Source of the DNA: Saccharibacillus sp. O23
GTDB lineage: Bacteria; Bacillota; Bacilli; Paenibacillales; Paenibacillaceae
NCBI RefSeq assembly: GCF_002205895.1
Contig: NZ_NJDE01000017.1
Span: forward strand, 1 to 54,420
Direction: 5' to 3'
Length of the DNA: 54,420 nt
Under the pieces are notes generated by a model. That model ran no database searches, was not told the DNA's origin, and saw only the letters and a program-made list of their open reading frames with translations. A program made the position numbers and the translations under genes. Positions 33,630 through 41,263 of the stretch are shown here, piece by piece; the first letter of the stretch is position 1; every line of letters starts with the position of its first letter.

Positions 33630-35048
33630 TCATTTTTTGTACACTTCGTCGATCGCCGATTGGAACGTCGCTTTGTATTTCTCGATGACGGTCGAGACGG
33701 ATACGCCGTCGTTCAACTCGCCCACGAAGTCCCAATAAGGCAGCGACGGGAACGTGTTATGGTCAAGCACGAGCATGCCTTTGGCGACTTCTCTCGCGTT
33801 CTCGATATCCGCTTCGTCCGACAGATGCGTTTCCAGCGTCGATTGTTCCGGATAATCGTAAATGGAGTCGATCTCGTTGATCTTTTCCCAAATGTACATG
33901 AGCTGTTCGGGATTCTCGACCGCTTTCGGGATCGTCAGCGCTTGATAACGCGATTCGCCGGAATGGTAAGCGGTCGCGTCCGGACCTTTCGGGAACGGCA
34001 CGAAGCCGATATCGTAATCCGGCATATCCGTCTTGATGCCTTCGATCTCGTACATCGCGCCCGAATACATCAAGGTGTTGCCTTGACGGAAGAAGGTCGA
34101 AGGTTCGGTCCAATCGCCGCCTTCGGTCGGACGGCCGACTTTGTCCGTCGCCAGCTTGGAAGCGAAGTTCAGCGCGGCTTTGGTCTTCGGATCTTCGAGA
34201 TTCTGCTTGTCTTCTTGGGTCAGCGACGCTTCGTTCGAATACAGGATCGGTTCGATCAGGCTGGTCTGCGCCAGTCCCCAAGTATCCAGCTTGCCGTCGT
34301 TGTTGCGGTCTTTGTTCGCTTCTTTGGCGACTTTGACGAAAGTATCCCAGTTCCAATCGTCTTCGTCGACGTATTCTTGAAGCGGCTTCAGGCCCAATTC
34401 CTGCATCAGCGTGCGGTTATAGAAGATGCCGCTGATGAACGACGACTGGTCTTCCGTGAACCCGTAACCGCGGCCTTCGTACTGCATGTATTCGTTGGTC
34501 GTTTTCTGATTGAACACTTTGTCGTTTTTCGTGTACTCGTCGATCGGCCAGAGCAGGTCCTGCTTGGTCAGCGCCGGAATCGCGTAGTCTTTGCCCAAGC
34601 GCACGATGTCGCCTAGCGGTTCGCCGGCCATCAGGGACGCGACGACTTTTTCCTGATATTCGCCGAAATCGATCGAGATATATTCGATATCGAAGTTGTG
34701 CTTTTTCTTCAATGCTTCCAGATTTTCGATGCGCTGAATATTGTCCGGGTTGTTGTCTTCGATCTGCATGTCCCACCAAGCGACGACTTTGATCGTGCGT
34801 CCGCCCATGTCGAAATCCATCTCCGGCGTCGAATTGGCATTGGCCGGCTCGGCTGCCGGTTCCGCTTCGGCCGCTTCGCTTTCGTCTGTCGTTTTCTCGT
34901 CCGCCGGCGCGGACGCTTCGGTCTTTGCGGAAGCTTCCGGCTGCGCCGGCGCGCCTCCTCCCGAGCTGCACGCGCTGACCAGCAGCGCGAACATCAGGAT
35001 CAAGCTCAACAATCCGAATGCTTTTCTGTTCTTCATGGTTCTGTTCAT
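33630..35048 (-). CDS. ABC transporter solute-binding lipoprotein
   Basis: A 472-residue exported lipoprotein with lipobox LLVSAC (Cys about 27) and a Glu/Ala/Pro-rich linker to about residue 75. The binding domain begins GGRTIKVVAWWDMQ and carries LKKKHNFDIEYISIDFGEYQEKVVASLMAGEPLGDIV, FISGIFYNRTLMQELGL and MYSGAMYEIEG, typical of family 1 sugar-binding proteins. GAGGGGG lies 6 bp before the ATG. It is the first gene of the operon, under a promoter covered by a perfect cre site, so CcpA repression on good sugars is expected. The substrate is probably an oligosaccharide from plant polymer, inferred from the enzymes in the locus. Confidence 0.93.
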   Translation of the reverse strand: MNRTMKNRKAFGLLSLILMFALLVSACSSGGGAPAQPEASAKTEASAPADEKTTDESEAAEAEPAAEPANANSTPEMDFDMGGRTIKVVAWWDMQIEDNNPDNIQRIENLEALKKKHNFDIEYISIDFGEYQEKVVASLMAGEPLGDIVRLGKDYAIPALTKQDLLWPIDEYTKNDKVFNQKTTNEYMQYEGRGYGFTEDQSSFISGIFYNRTLMQELGLKPLQEYVDEDDWNWDTFVKVAKEANKDRNNDGKLDTWGLAQTSLIEPILYSNEASLTQEDKQNLEDPKTKAALNFASKLATDKVGRPTEGGDWTEPSTFFRQGNTLMYSGAMYEIEGIKTDMPDYDIGFVPFPKGPDATAYHSGESRYQALTIPKAVENPEQLMYIWEKINEIDSIYDYPEQSTLETHLSDEADIENAREVAKGMLVLDHNTFPSLPYWDFVGELNDGVSVSTVIEKYKATFQSAIDEVYKK

Positions 35049-35087
35049 CGTCTTCCCCCTCGGTTATCGGTTGTCGTTTTCGATCAC

Positions 35088-35117
35088 AGTGTAGCTCTGT
35101 AATGAAAGCGTTAACAA
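35088..35117 (-). promoter_or_regulatory. Probable sigma-A promoter of the solute-binding protein operon
   Basis: On the minus strand TTGTTA (35117-35112) and TACACT (35093-35088) are separated by 18 bp, about 40 bp upstream of the start. The first cre site covers the -35 and part of the spacer. Confidence 0.5.
35102..35116. promoter_or_regulatory. cre site 1 (CcpA operator), perfect consensus
   Basis: ATGAAAGCGTTAACA matches all fixed positions of the catabolite-responsive element WTGNAANCGNWNNCW. It lies 54 bp upstream of the solute-binding protein start, over its -35. Confidence 0.85.
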
Positions 35118-35235
35118 CAGGAGAGAATGCAGGCCTTACCCCGACAAATTATAGATCGAGGTCTTCGATCCGGATTTTGAAGCTTCGATTCGCGGCAACA
35201 GGTAAACAAATGGCGCGTTCGCAAAAAATTGCATG

Positions 35236-35250
35236 TTGTAAACGCTTTCT
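35236..35250. promoter_or_regulatory. cre site 2 (CcpA operator), perfect consensus
   Basis: TTGTAAACGCTTTCT also matches every fixed position of WTGNAANCGNWNNCW. It lies 73 bp upstream of the divergent AraC regulator and overlaps a weak promoter (TTGCAT at 35229, 17 bp, TTATTT at 35252). Confidence 0.85.
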
Positions 35251-35322
35251 TTTATTTCGATAATGGAAATACACCTTTCTTATGGAAAAGATCATACAAA
35301 GACAGACAGAGGAGGCTGCTTG

Positions 35323-36090
35323 ATGCATACGGTGTTAGGGGTCGATTTTGGCGGTCTTGCCGCAGCCGGAATCGAAAAACTGCTGGAACAAGAAAAAACG
35401 GGGTTTGCCGTAGGCGAATACGCGAAGTCGCCGGAAGAAGCGCTGGACGCTCTCGCCAAGCGCGATTTCGCCGCCGTGCTGATCCATACCGGCGGGTTCG
35501 CTTCGTCCGGGTTATGCTTGTGCGAACAGGTCCGGGCGTTCAGTCCGATTCCGATTCTGCTGCTCGGCGGCAAAGACGATTTCCGTTCCGCGCGCAAAGC
35601 GCTCGGTTATCAGGTCAGCGATTATCTGCCCGGCCCTGTCGATTCCGCCGCGCTCGTACATAGTTTGATCCGGCTCAAATGGCGTCTGGCTTCGGAACAT
35701 CCGGGAAGCCGCCCCGCTTTCGCCGCGCCTTTTCCCGCTCGCGGGAAATCGGCGGATCGTTCGGACCGGATCATCGAAGCCGTCAAAGATTACGCCTGCC
35801 GCCGTCTCGCGGACAACGTGACGCTCAAAGAGATCGCCGATCTGCTGCACTTCAACTGCGCCTATCTGGGCCAGCGCTTCAAGTCCAGAGAAAACATGTC
35901 GTTCAATCGTTATCTGCTTCGGCAGCGCATGGAACAAGCGAAACGCCTGCTCGAGACTACGGATCTGCGCATTTACGAAGTGGCCGTCCAAGTCGGATAC
36001 AGCGATACGGATTGGTTCCACAAAAAATTCCGGGAATACGAAGGCGTCAGTCCCAACGAATACCGCAAGCAGGCGTTCGTTACGGCCTGA
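35323..36090 (+). CDS. AraC-family regulator with degenerate receiver domain
   Basis: A 255-residue transcription regulator divergent from the carbohydrate operon, so its likely target. Residues about 1-118 have receiver fold rhythm but lost its chemistry: the acidic pocket is only VDFGG, the phospho-acceptor strand reads AAVLIHTGG (Asp replaced), PILLLGG lacks the switch Thr, and DYLPGPVD lacks the conserved Lys. Residues about 155-250 are two AraC helix-turn-helices (VTLKEIADLLHFNCAYLGQRFKS, then LRIYEVAVQVGYSDTDWFHKKFREYEGVSPNEYRK). GAGGAGG lies 7 bp before ATG 35323. Activity is therefore probably controlled by ligand or abundance, not phosphorylation. Confidence 0.9.
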   Translation: MHTVLGVDFGGLAAAGIEKLLEQEKTGFAVGEYAKSPEEALDALAKRDFAAVLIHTGGFASSGLCLCEQVRAFSPIPILLLGGKDDFRSARKALGYQVSDYLPGPVDSAALVHSLIRLKWRLASEHPGSRPAFAAPFPARGKSADRSDRIIEAVKDYACRRLADNVTLKEIADLLHFNCAYLGQRFKSRENMSFNRYLLRQRMEQAKRLLETTDLRIYEVAVQVGYSDTDWFHKKFREYEGVSPNEYRKQAFVTA

Positions 36091-36135
36091 AGACGCCTTA
36101 CCGTAACGAAGAACGTTCGGCGTTCCGCGCGCGCG

Positions 36136-36179
36136 AAAAGCCTCGCTTCCTCCCGTCAACCGGGGGAAACGAGGCTTTT
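36136..36179. terminator. Bidirectional terminator between the AraC regulator and the GH43 gene
   Basis: AAAAGCCTCG pairs with CGAGGCTTTT around an inner C/G-rich pairing, with A- and T-runs on both sides. It serves two convergent genes. Confidence 0.88.
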
Positions 36180-36228
36180 TGCGATGCAGAAGGCCGAGCG
36201 ATCGCGTGCCCGGATCGCGGCCGGATCG

Positions 36229-37680
36229 TCAAGAACGGAACCGCCAGCTTCGCAGCGCGCAGCTTGCGCTTGGATCTTCGGCGCAAAATACGAAGAACAA
36301 GTCATGCACGCCCGTCACCGCGCCGGAAGACAATTCCGCCGACCGTTCGCGGAACCCCTCGCCCGGCTCCGGCTGCAAGGCGACTTCGCAGACGGCAGGG
36401 CCGTCAGGCGCGTCCAGCCGAACTTCCAGAACACCGCTGCTTCCGGACATTTCGATCGAAGCGAAGAAACCGGCAGGACCGACCTTGCCGAAATCGACGC
36501 CCGCGATTCCCGACCATCCTCCCGGCGATATCGCGCAGACTGTTCCTTCTCCTCCGTCATATTCGGCCTCGGTACGAAGGCCTGCGCTCCATGCGCAGGT
36601 ATAGCCGCCGGTCGGTCGGTAAGGATCGTGAACGCCGAGCTGAGGAACGCCTTGCATCGTCGCTTCGGTCTTCGGCAGGAGTTCTCCCTCCTGCAGTTCG
36701 AGCAGATCCAGATGCGTCGACCGATACCCGTGAGCGACGTCCATCGCCGCGGACAGCGTCTGCGCGTGATAAGCGATGTACCAACGATCCCGGAAGCGGA
36801 AGATCGCATGATGGTTATTGCCGCTCACGCCGAAATAATGGCCCGGATTATGCAAGAACGACCCTTGATACGTCCACGGCCCCATCGGCGAAGCGCTCGT
36901 CATGCAGGCGATCTCGCCGGGAGGCGGACTGCCTGCCGGACGCTCGCCTTCGTGGAAATTCGAGCAGTATGTATAATAATAGACGTCTCCGTATTTATGG
37001 ATGCCCGCATCTTCGAACATGTACGGGGCCGGAACGACTTCCGCCGCTCCTTGCAGCGAAACCATATCGTCGCCGAGCCGAACGACCCGCGCCGAATTCG
37101 GCATCTCGTGCTGCCCTTCCGGAATGCCTCCGCCGAAATACAGATAGCCTTGTCCGTCGTCGTCCACGAGCACGGCCGGATCGAAGATCCACGGCACGCC
37201 TTCGACGCCGGGCGTTCCTGCCGAGATCAGCGGTCCGCCGACCGGGTCCGTCCACGGCCCGAGCGGACTGTCGCCGCGCAGCACGCCGACGCCGCTGCCG
37301 TTATTGGCGAAATAGAGAAAGAATCGATCTTGCCCGTCGATTCGTTTGCAGGCGATCGCCGGCGCCCAAGATTGCGTCGCCCACTTCGCCGTTCCTTCTT
37401 CTCCCGCGACCGCGATCTCGCCGTGATCGGTCCAGTTGGCGAGATCCGCGGAAGAAATGACCGTCAAGCGCCGGATCGAGCCGTAACTGTTCTCTTTGGC
37501 TTGACCGGCTTCGTCGAACTCGAGCGTGTCGCTGGTCATGTACAGATAAACGCGATCTTCGTAGACGAGCGCGTACGGATCGGCGCCGAATTTATGCGCC
37601 AACAGCGGATTGCGATGCGGCGGAGTTTTGCCTACGGCAGGCAGCAGGCTTTCGCCGCTTTTGCGGATCGATGTTTCCAT
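36229..37680 (-). CDS. Glycoside hydrolase family 43 with CBM6-like domain, arabinoxylan arabinofuranosidase type
   Basis: A 483-residue enzyme related to XynD-type arabinoxylan arabinofuranohydrolases. The propeller spans about 20-330: general base Asp in KFGADPYALVY, pKa Asp in WIFDPAVLVDDDG, general acid Glu in MFEDAGIHKYGDVYYYTY. Residues about 350-483 form a CBM6-like sandwich (TVCAISPGGWSGIAGVDFG, GFFASIEMSGSSG). It lacks a signal peptide, unlike the secreted XynD, so it may act on imported arabino-oligosaccharides. ATG 37680 is preferred because AGAGGAA precedes it; an upstream frame extension overlaps the response regulator. Last gene of the sensing operon. Confidence 0.92.
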   Translation of the reverse strand: METSIRKSGESLLPAVGKTPPHRNPLLAHKFGADPYALVYEDRVYLYMTSDTLEFDEAGQAKENSYGSIRRLTVISSADLANWTDHGEIAVAGEEGTAKWATQSWAPAIACKRIDGQDRFFLYFANNGSGVGVLRGDSPLGPWTDPVGGPLISAGTPGVEGVPWIFDPAVLVDDDGQGYLYFGGGIPEGQHEMPNSARVVRLGDDMVSLQGAAEVVPAPYMFEDAGIHKYGDVYYYTYCSNFHEGERPAGSPPPGEIACMTSASPMGPWTYQGSFLHNPGHYFGVSGNNHHAIFRFRDRWYIAYHAQTLSAAMDVAHGYRSTHLDLLELQEGELLPKTEATMQGVPQLGVHDPYRPTGGYTCAWSAGLRTEAEYDGGEGTVCAISPGGWSGIAGVDFGKVGPAGFFASIEMSGSSGVLEVRLDAPDGPAVCEVALQPEPGEGFRERSAELSSGAVTGVHDLFFVFCAEDPSASCALRSWRFRS

Positions 37681-37720
37681 AATCGGATTCCTCTTTTCTT
37701 CGATAGATTGATTTCTTGCT

Positions 37721-39373
37721 TCATACGGGCGAATCGGAGCGCGAATACGCCGAAGCTTCGGCATCTTTGAACTCCTGCGGCGTCATTCCGGTGCATTTTT
37801 TGAAAAAACGCGTAAACGAATGAGCGGCTTCGTAGCCGACCCGGGCGGCGACTTCCCGAACCATGAGCTGAGGGTCGCCGAGCAGGCGTTTGGCTTCGCG
37901 AATCCGGCAGTCGTCGATAAATTCCGACAGGTTCAGTCCCATCTCCTGTTTGAAAAACCGGGACAGATAAGACGGATTGAAATGATACCGTTCCGCCAAG
38001 CGAACCAGCGAAAGATCGTGTTCGAGATGGCCGCGCACGTAATCGCATAGAGAGCGAATCACGGCATGGGCCCGCTCTTGTTCGTCGCCGCTCTTGAAGC
38101 GCACGAGCCGATCCGCGATTTCGTACAGAAACTGCACGGCCTCTTTCATGCTGGCCTGTTCTTCCAACCGAAGCAGCCGGCTTCGGCCGGGAATCTCCGA
38201 AGCGAGTCCCCATCGGCTGATGGCGGCATACAGCATCAAAGCCAGACCGTAATACGTTTCCATGGCTTCTTCCATCGGCGTTTGCGGCAGCAGAAGTTCC
38301 TCCGTCAACTTTTCGAACGCTTCGTAGAACGCCGCCGTCCTGCCGGTTTCCAAATAACCCGACATCGCTTCGATTCGACTGCTCGGCCGGCCCGGATCTT
38401 TGGAAGCGGCTCTCGGCAGCTCCTCGCCTCGATCGATCAAGATCAAACTGACGCCGTCTCCGATTTTCATCCATTGCAGCTGTTTCAGACGTTCGTAGCG
38501 GCGTGCCGTCTCGGGCCAAAAGAACCCTTGCCCGCTCAACGTAAACGACCAAGAGACGTCGAGCGAAGCGCTGCACGCTTCCTGAACCAATTCCAGCGCG
38601 CCTTCCAAATAACGGGCAAAGGCGCCTTCCGGCTTGGCTTCCGCCTGCTTGGGTTGAATCAACCACACCACGTTGCCGCGCGTATCCGCGACGCTCGCTT
38701 GGCGTACATGTTCCTCCAACAGAGAAGCCGCGATCACGCGCGCAGAAGCCAAACGCCCGTCCGGATCTCCTTCCGGCGGATCGCCCGAATCGGCGATTCT
38801 TCCTACGACGAGATGAAGCGGCTCGTCGGCGGACAGCGGAATCTGCCGGCGATCCAGTTCGGTCTGCCGTTCTTCGGAGCCGCCGCCGAACGTCTCTCCG
38901 CTCTGAAGTCCTCTGCGCAGATAATCTTCCCGTTCCATTTTGTGAAGCTGCGCCGCAAGTTCCCGAGATCGTTCGAGCAGAGCATCCATCCGATGGCTTC
39001 GCCGAACTTCTTCGACGATCTGCTCGATCATCGCCGTCACTTTGGCATAACCTTCCGTCTTGAGCAGGTACCGGGCATCCGGCATTTGCAGCGCCCGGTA
39101 AGCGTAATCGAAATCGCTGTACCCGGTCAGAAAAACGATGCGGCAGCGCGGCCAAAAAGCACGAATGCGTTCGGCCATTTCCAGCCCGTCCATGCCGGGC
39201 ATGCGGATATCCGTCATGACGATATCGATTCGCGTTCGCTCCAGCCATTCCAGCGCTTCCCGCGCCGAATACGCTTTGCAGACATCGAGCTGTTCCGGCA
39301 GCAGGCCGGCCAACGTCTCGTGCAGACTGTCCGTGATAATCTCTTCGTCATCCACGATCAACAATCGGTACAT
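37721..39373 (-). CDS. YesN-type response regulator, AraC output
   Basis: A 550-residue response regulator. The N-terminal receiver (1-120) is intact: acidic pocket VDDEE (D8-D9), phospho-acceptor D55 in TDIRMPGMDG, FLTGYSDFDYA switch region and LLKTEG. A variable middle (about 125-440) with coiled-coil start follows. The AraC helix-turn-helices lie at about 445-540 (LSLVRLAERYHFNPSYLSRFFKQE, VREVAARVGYEAAHSFTRFFKKCTGMTPQEFK). GGGAGGAG lies 6 bp before the ATG, inside the end of the kinase gene (26-bp overlap). It is the partner of that kinase and probably activates neighbouring sugar genes. Confidence 0.94.
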   Translation of the reverse strand: MYRLLIVDDEEIITDSLHETLAGLLPEQLDVCKAYSAREALEWLERTRIDIVMTDIRMPGMDGLEMAERIRAFWPRCRIVFLTGYSDFDYAYRALQMPDARYLLKTEGYAKVTAMIEQIVEEVRRSHRMDALLERSRELAAQLHKMEREDYLRRGLQSGETFGGGSEERQTELDRRQIPLSADEPLHLVVGRIADSGDPPEGDPDGRLASARVIAASLLEEHVRQASVADTRGNVVWLIQPKQAEAKPEGAFARYLEGALELVQEACSASLDVSWSFTLSGQGFFWPETARRYERLKQLQWMKIGDGVSLILIDRGEELPRAASKDPGRPSSRIEAMSGYLETGRTAAFYEAFEKLTEELLLPQTPMEEAMETYYGLALMLYAAISRWGLASEIPGRSRLLRLEEQASMKEAVQFLYEIADRLVRFKSGDEQERAHAVIRSLCDYVRGHLEHDLSLVRLAERYHFNPSYLSRFFKQEMGLNLSEFIDDCRIREAKRLLGDPQLMVREVAARVGYEAAHSFTRFFKKCTGMTPQEFKDAEASAYSRSDSPV

Positions 39374-41219
39374 TCGCTTCTCCTCCCTGCCATCGGATTC
39401 GGATCGTCGCTTTCAGCCCTCCCAGATCGCTTCGTTCCAGCTTCAGACCGCTGCCCGAGCCGTACGTCAGCTGGAGTCTCCGATGAATATTGATCATCCC
39501 CGTCGTTTCCGCCGTTTCGCTTTGATCGGCAAGCCGCCGGCGCATCGCTTCGATCCCGGATTCGTCCAGCAGATCGCCGTTGTCTTCTACCCGCACTTCC
39601 GCGAATTCGCCGTTCATGCCGAAACTTACGCGCAGCAAGCCGGGAGCGGTCATTTTCTCCAGACTGTGTTCGTAAGCGTTCTCGATGATCGGCTGGATGA
39701 TCAATCGCGGCGCGCGCAGTTCGCGCATCGCTTCGGGAAGCTCGTCGAATTCGACACGCATGCGTCTGGAGAACCGAAGCTGCTGAATATTCGTATACAC
39801 GCGGGAATGAGCGACTTCGTCGGCAAGAAGCACGTGATCGTCGCCGCTGCGGGTAATGAATCGGAAATATTCGCCCAGCATATTGGTGAAGTCTTCGATC
39901 CGCTGCGTCTCTCCGGTGCGCGCCAACGAATTGAGGATAAAAAAGCTGTTGTACAAAAAATGCGGATTGATCTGCGATTGAAGCTGCTTCAGTTCGGCGC
40001 GCTGCATCATCATTCGCTGTTTGAAATCCCGGTCGATGAGCGATTGCAGCTTTTCGATCATCTGATTGAATCGGGCATACAAAAAGCCGAATTCGTCTTT
40101 GCGGGCATGGGCGATCGGGATATCGAGCACGCCTTCTTCCATCTTCTTGAAACGATTGACGAGCAGCAGCATCGGCTTATGGATCAAACGGTAACTGGAA
40201 TACAGATACGCCGAGACGGCCAGCAGCGACGTGACGGCGAACAGCCAAGCCCATTGGTAGAACTTGTTGAGCGGCCTTTTCACGCTGGCTTCCGGCAAAT
40301 AAGTCGCCACGGACAATCCCAACGATTCCATATTCCGTTTGCTGACCTGATAACGCGTGCCGTTCGCTTCGATCCGCGCCGCGTCTTCTCCGACGCTCGG
40401 ACGAGCGCTGCGGTAAGCGTCCAGAATAAACAGATGCTCCGGCTCGTCGACGATCGCGAATCCTGTTTTTTCTTCGATCAGAAACGATCCGTTATCCGGA
40501 TACAGATTCAACTGCCGCAGCGCTTCGCGAAACCGATCGGAGTCCAGTTCGACTTGAACCGCGAACAGCGGAAGCTCGCCTTTTTTGCCGGTCAGCCGAA
40601 CGGCGCCGAGATTCAGCGTGCCTTCCCTTACCGACAAACGCGGCCCCATGCCTTGACGGCTCGAACTGAAATAACGGAACGCTTTTCCGTCGAATTCGTC
40701 GATCCCGTGCGTCGCGGAAAGGCTTTTGCCGACGGTAGGCAGATGCACGTATACGTTTTTGATATAAGCGCTGCTGTTCTTGAACGTGGCGAGACGTTCG
40801 GTCATGTCGTTCAACGTGTCCCGACGCTCGACCTGCCCCATCGTGTCCCACAATACGGCCAGACGGTTCAACTTGCGGTCTTCCACGATATCGAACTGCT
40901 GAAGCTCCATCCATTCCACTTCGCGGTTCAATTCTTCCAAGTACCCGCTCAGTCTTCGTTCCGTCGACGACGCGATCTCGGTGCTGGCGTTATCGTAACT
41001 CCATTGATACAAATACAATCCCAGCAGGATCAGCGGCAGGACGAATAACAGATAAATGAAGACCAGCCGGGCAAAAATGCTGCTGTGCCACGAAGCCGCG
41101 GGCAATTTGAAGCGGAGGCCTTTTCGTTCCCGCTTCCGGTATCCCCAAAAACGGCTTCGGGAGTCGGCCGTCTCGTAAGAGCCGTCAGTTCCATGGGCGA
41201 CGTCGGCGTCGCCGGGCAT
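39348..41219 (-). CDS. YesM-type sensor histidine kinase (start uncertain)
   Basis: A membrane kinase, 623 residues from ATG 41219. First membrane helix about 51-71 (LVFIYLLFVLPLILLGLYLY), an extracellular sensor of about 240 residues, second helix about 311-331, a HAMP domain, a His kinase dimerisation segment with H420 in QINPHFLYN, and HATPase with N514 in QPIIENAYEH. These are YesM (HisKA_7TM-less, His_kinase family) hallmarks. The start is unclear: TTG 41342 would overlap the previous gene by 79 bp without a ribosome binding site, TTG 41267 overlaps its stop (TTGA), and ATG 41219 has GGAG directly adjacent. Coupled translation from the upstream gene is likely. The response regulator follows with a 26-bp overlap. 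Confidence 0.9.
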   Translation of the reverse strand: MPGDADVAHGTDGSYETADSRSRFWGYRKRERKGLRFKLPAASWHSSIFARLVFIYLLFVLPLILLGLYLYQWSYDNASTEIASSTERRLSGYLEELNREVEWMELQQFDIVEDRKLNRLAVLWDTMGQVERRDTLNDMTERLATFKNSSAYIKNVYVHLPTVGKSLSATHGIDEFDGKAFRYFSSSRQGMGPRLSVREGTLNLGAVRLTGKKGELPLFAVQVELDSDRFREALRQLNLYPDNGSFLIEEKTGFAIVDEPEHLFILDAYRSARPSVGEDAARIEANGTRYQVSKRNMESLGLSVATYLPEASVKRPLNKFYQWAWLFAVTSLLAVSAYLYSSYRLIHKPMLLLVNRFKKMEEGVLDIPIAHARKDEFGFLYARFNQMIEKLQSLIDRDFKQRMMMQRAELKQLQSQINPHFLYNSFFILNSLARTGETQRIEDFTNMLGEYFRFITRSGDDHVLLADEVAHSRVYTNIQQLRFSRRMRVEFDELPEAMRELRAPRLIIQPIIENAYEHSLEKMTAPGLLRVSFGMNGEFAEVRVEDNGDLLDESGIEAMRRRLADQSETAETTGMINIHRRLQLTYGSGSGLKLERSDLGGLKATIRIRWQGGEANVPIVDRG

Positions 41220-41263
41220 CTCCGGCGGCTCGAGTTCGCCGCCGGAACGAAAGCCTCTTTTTT

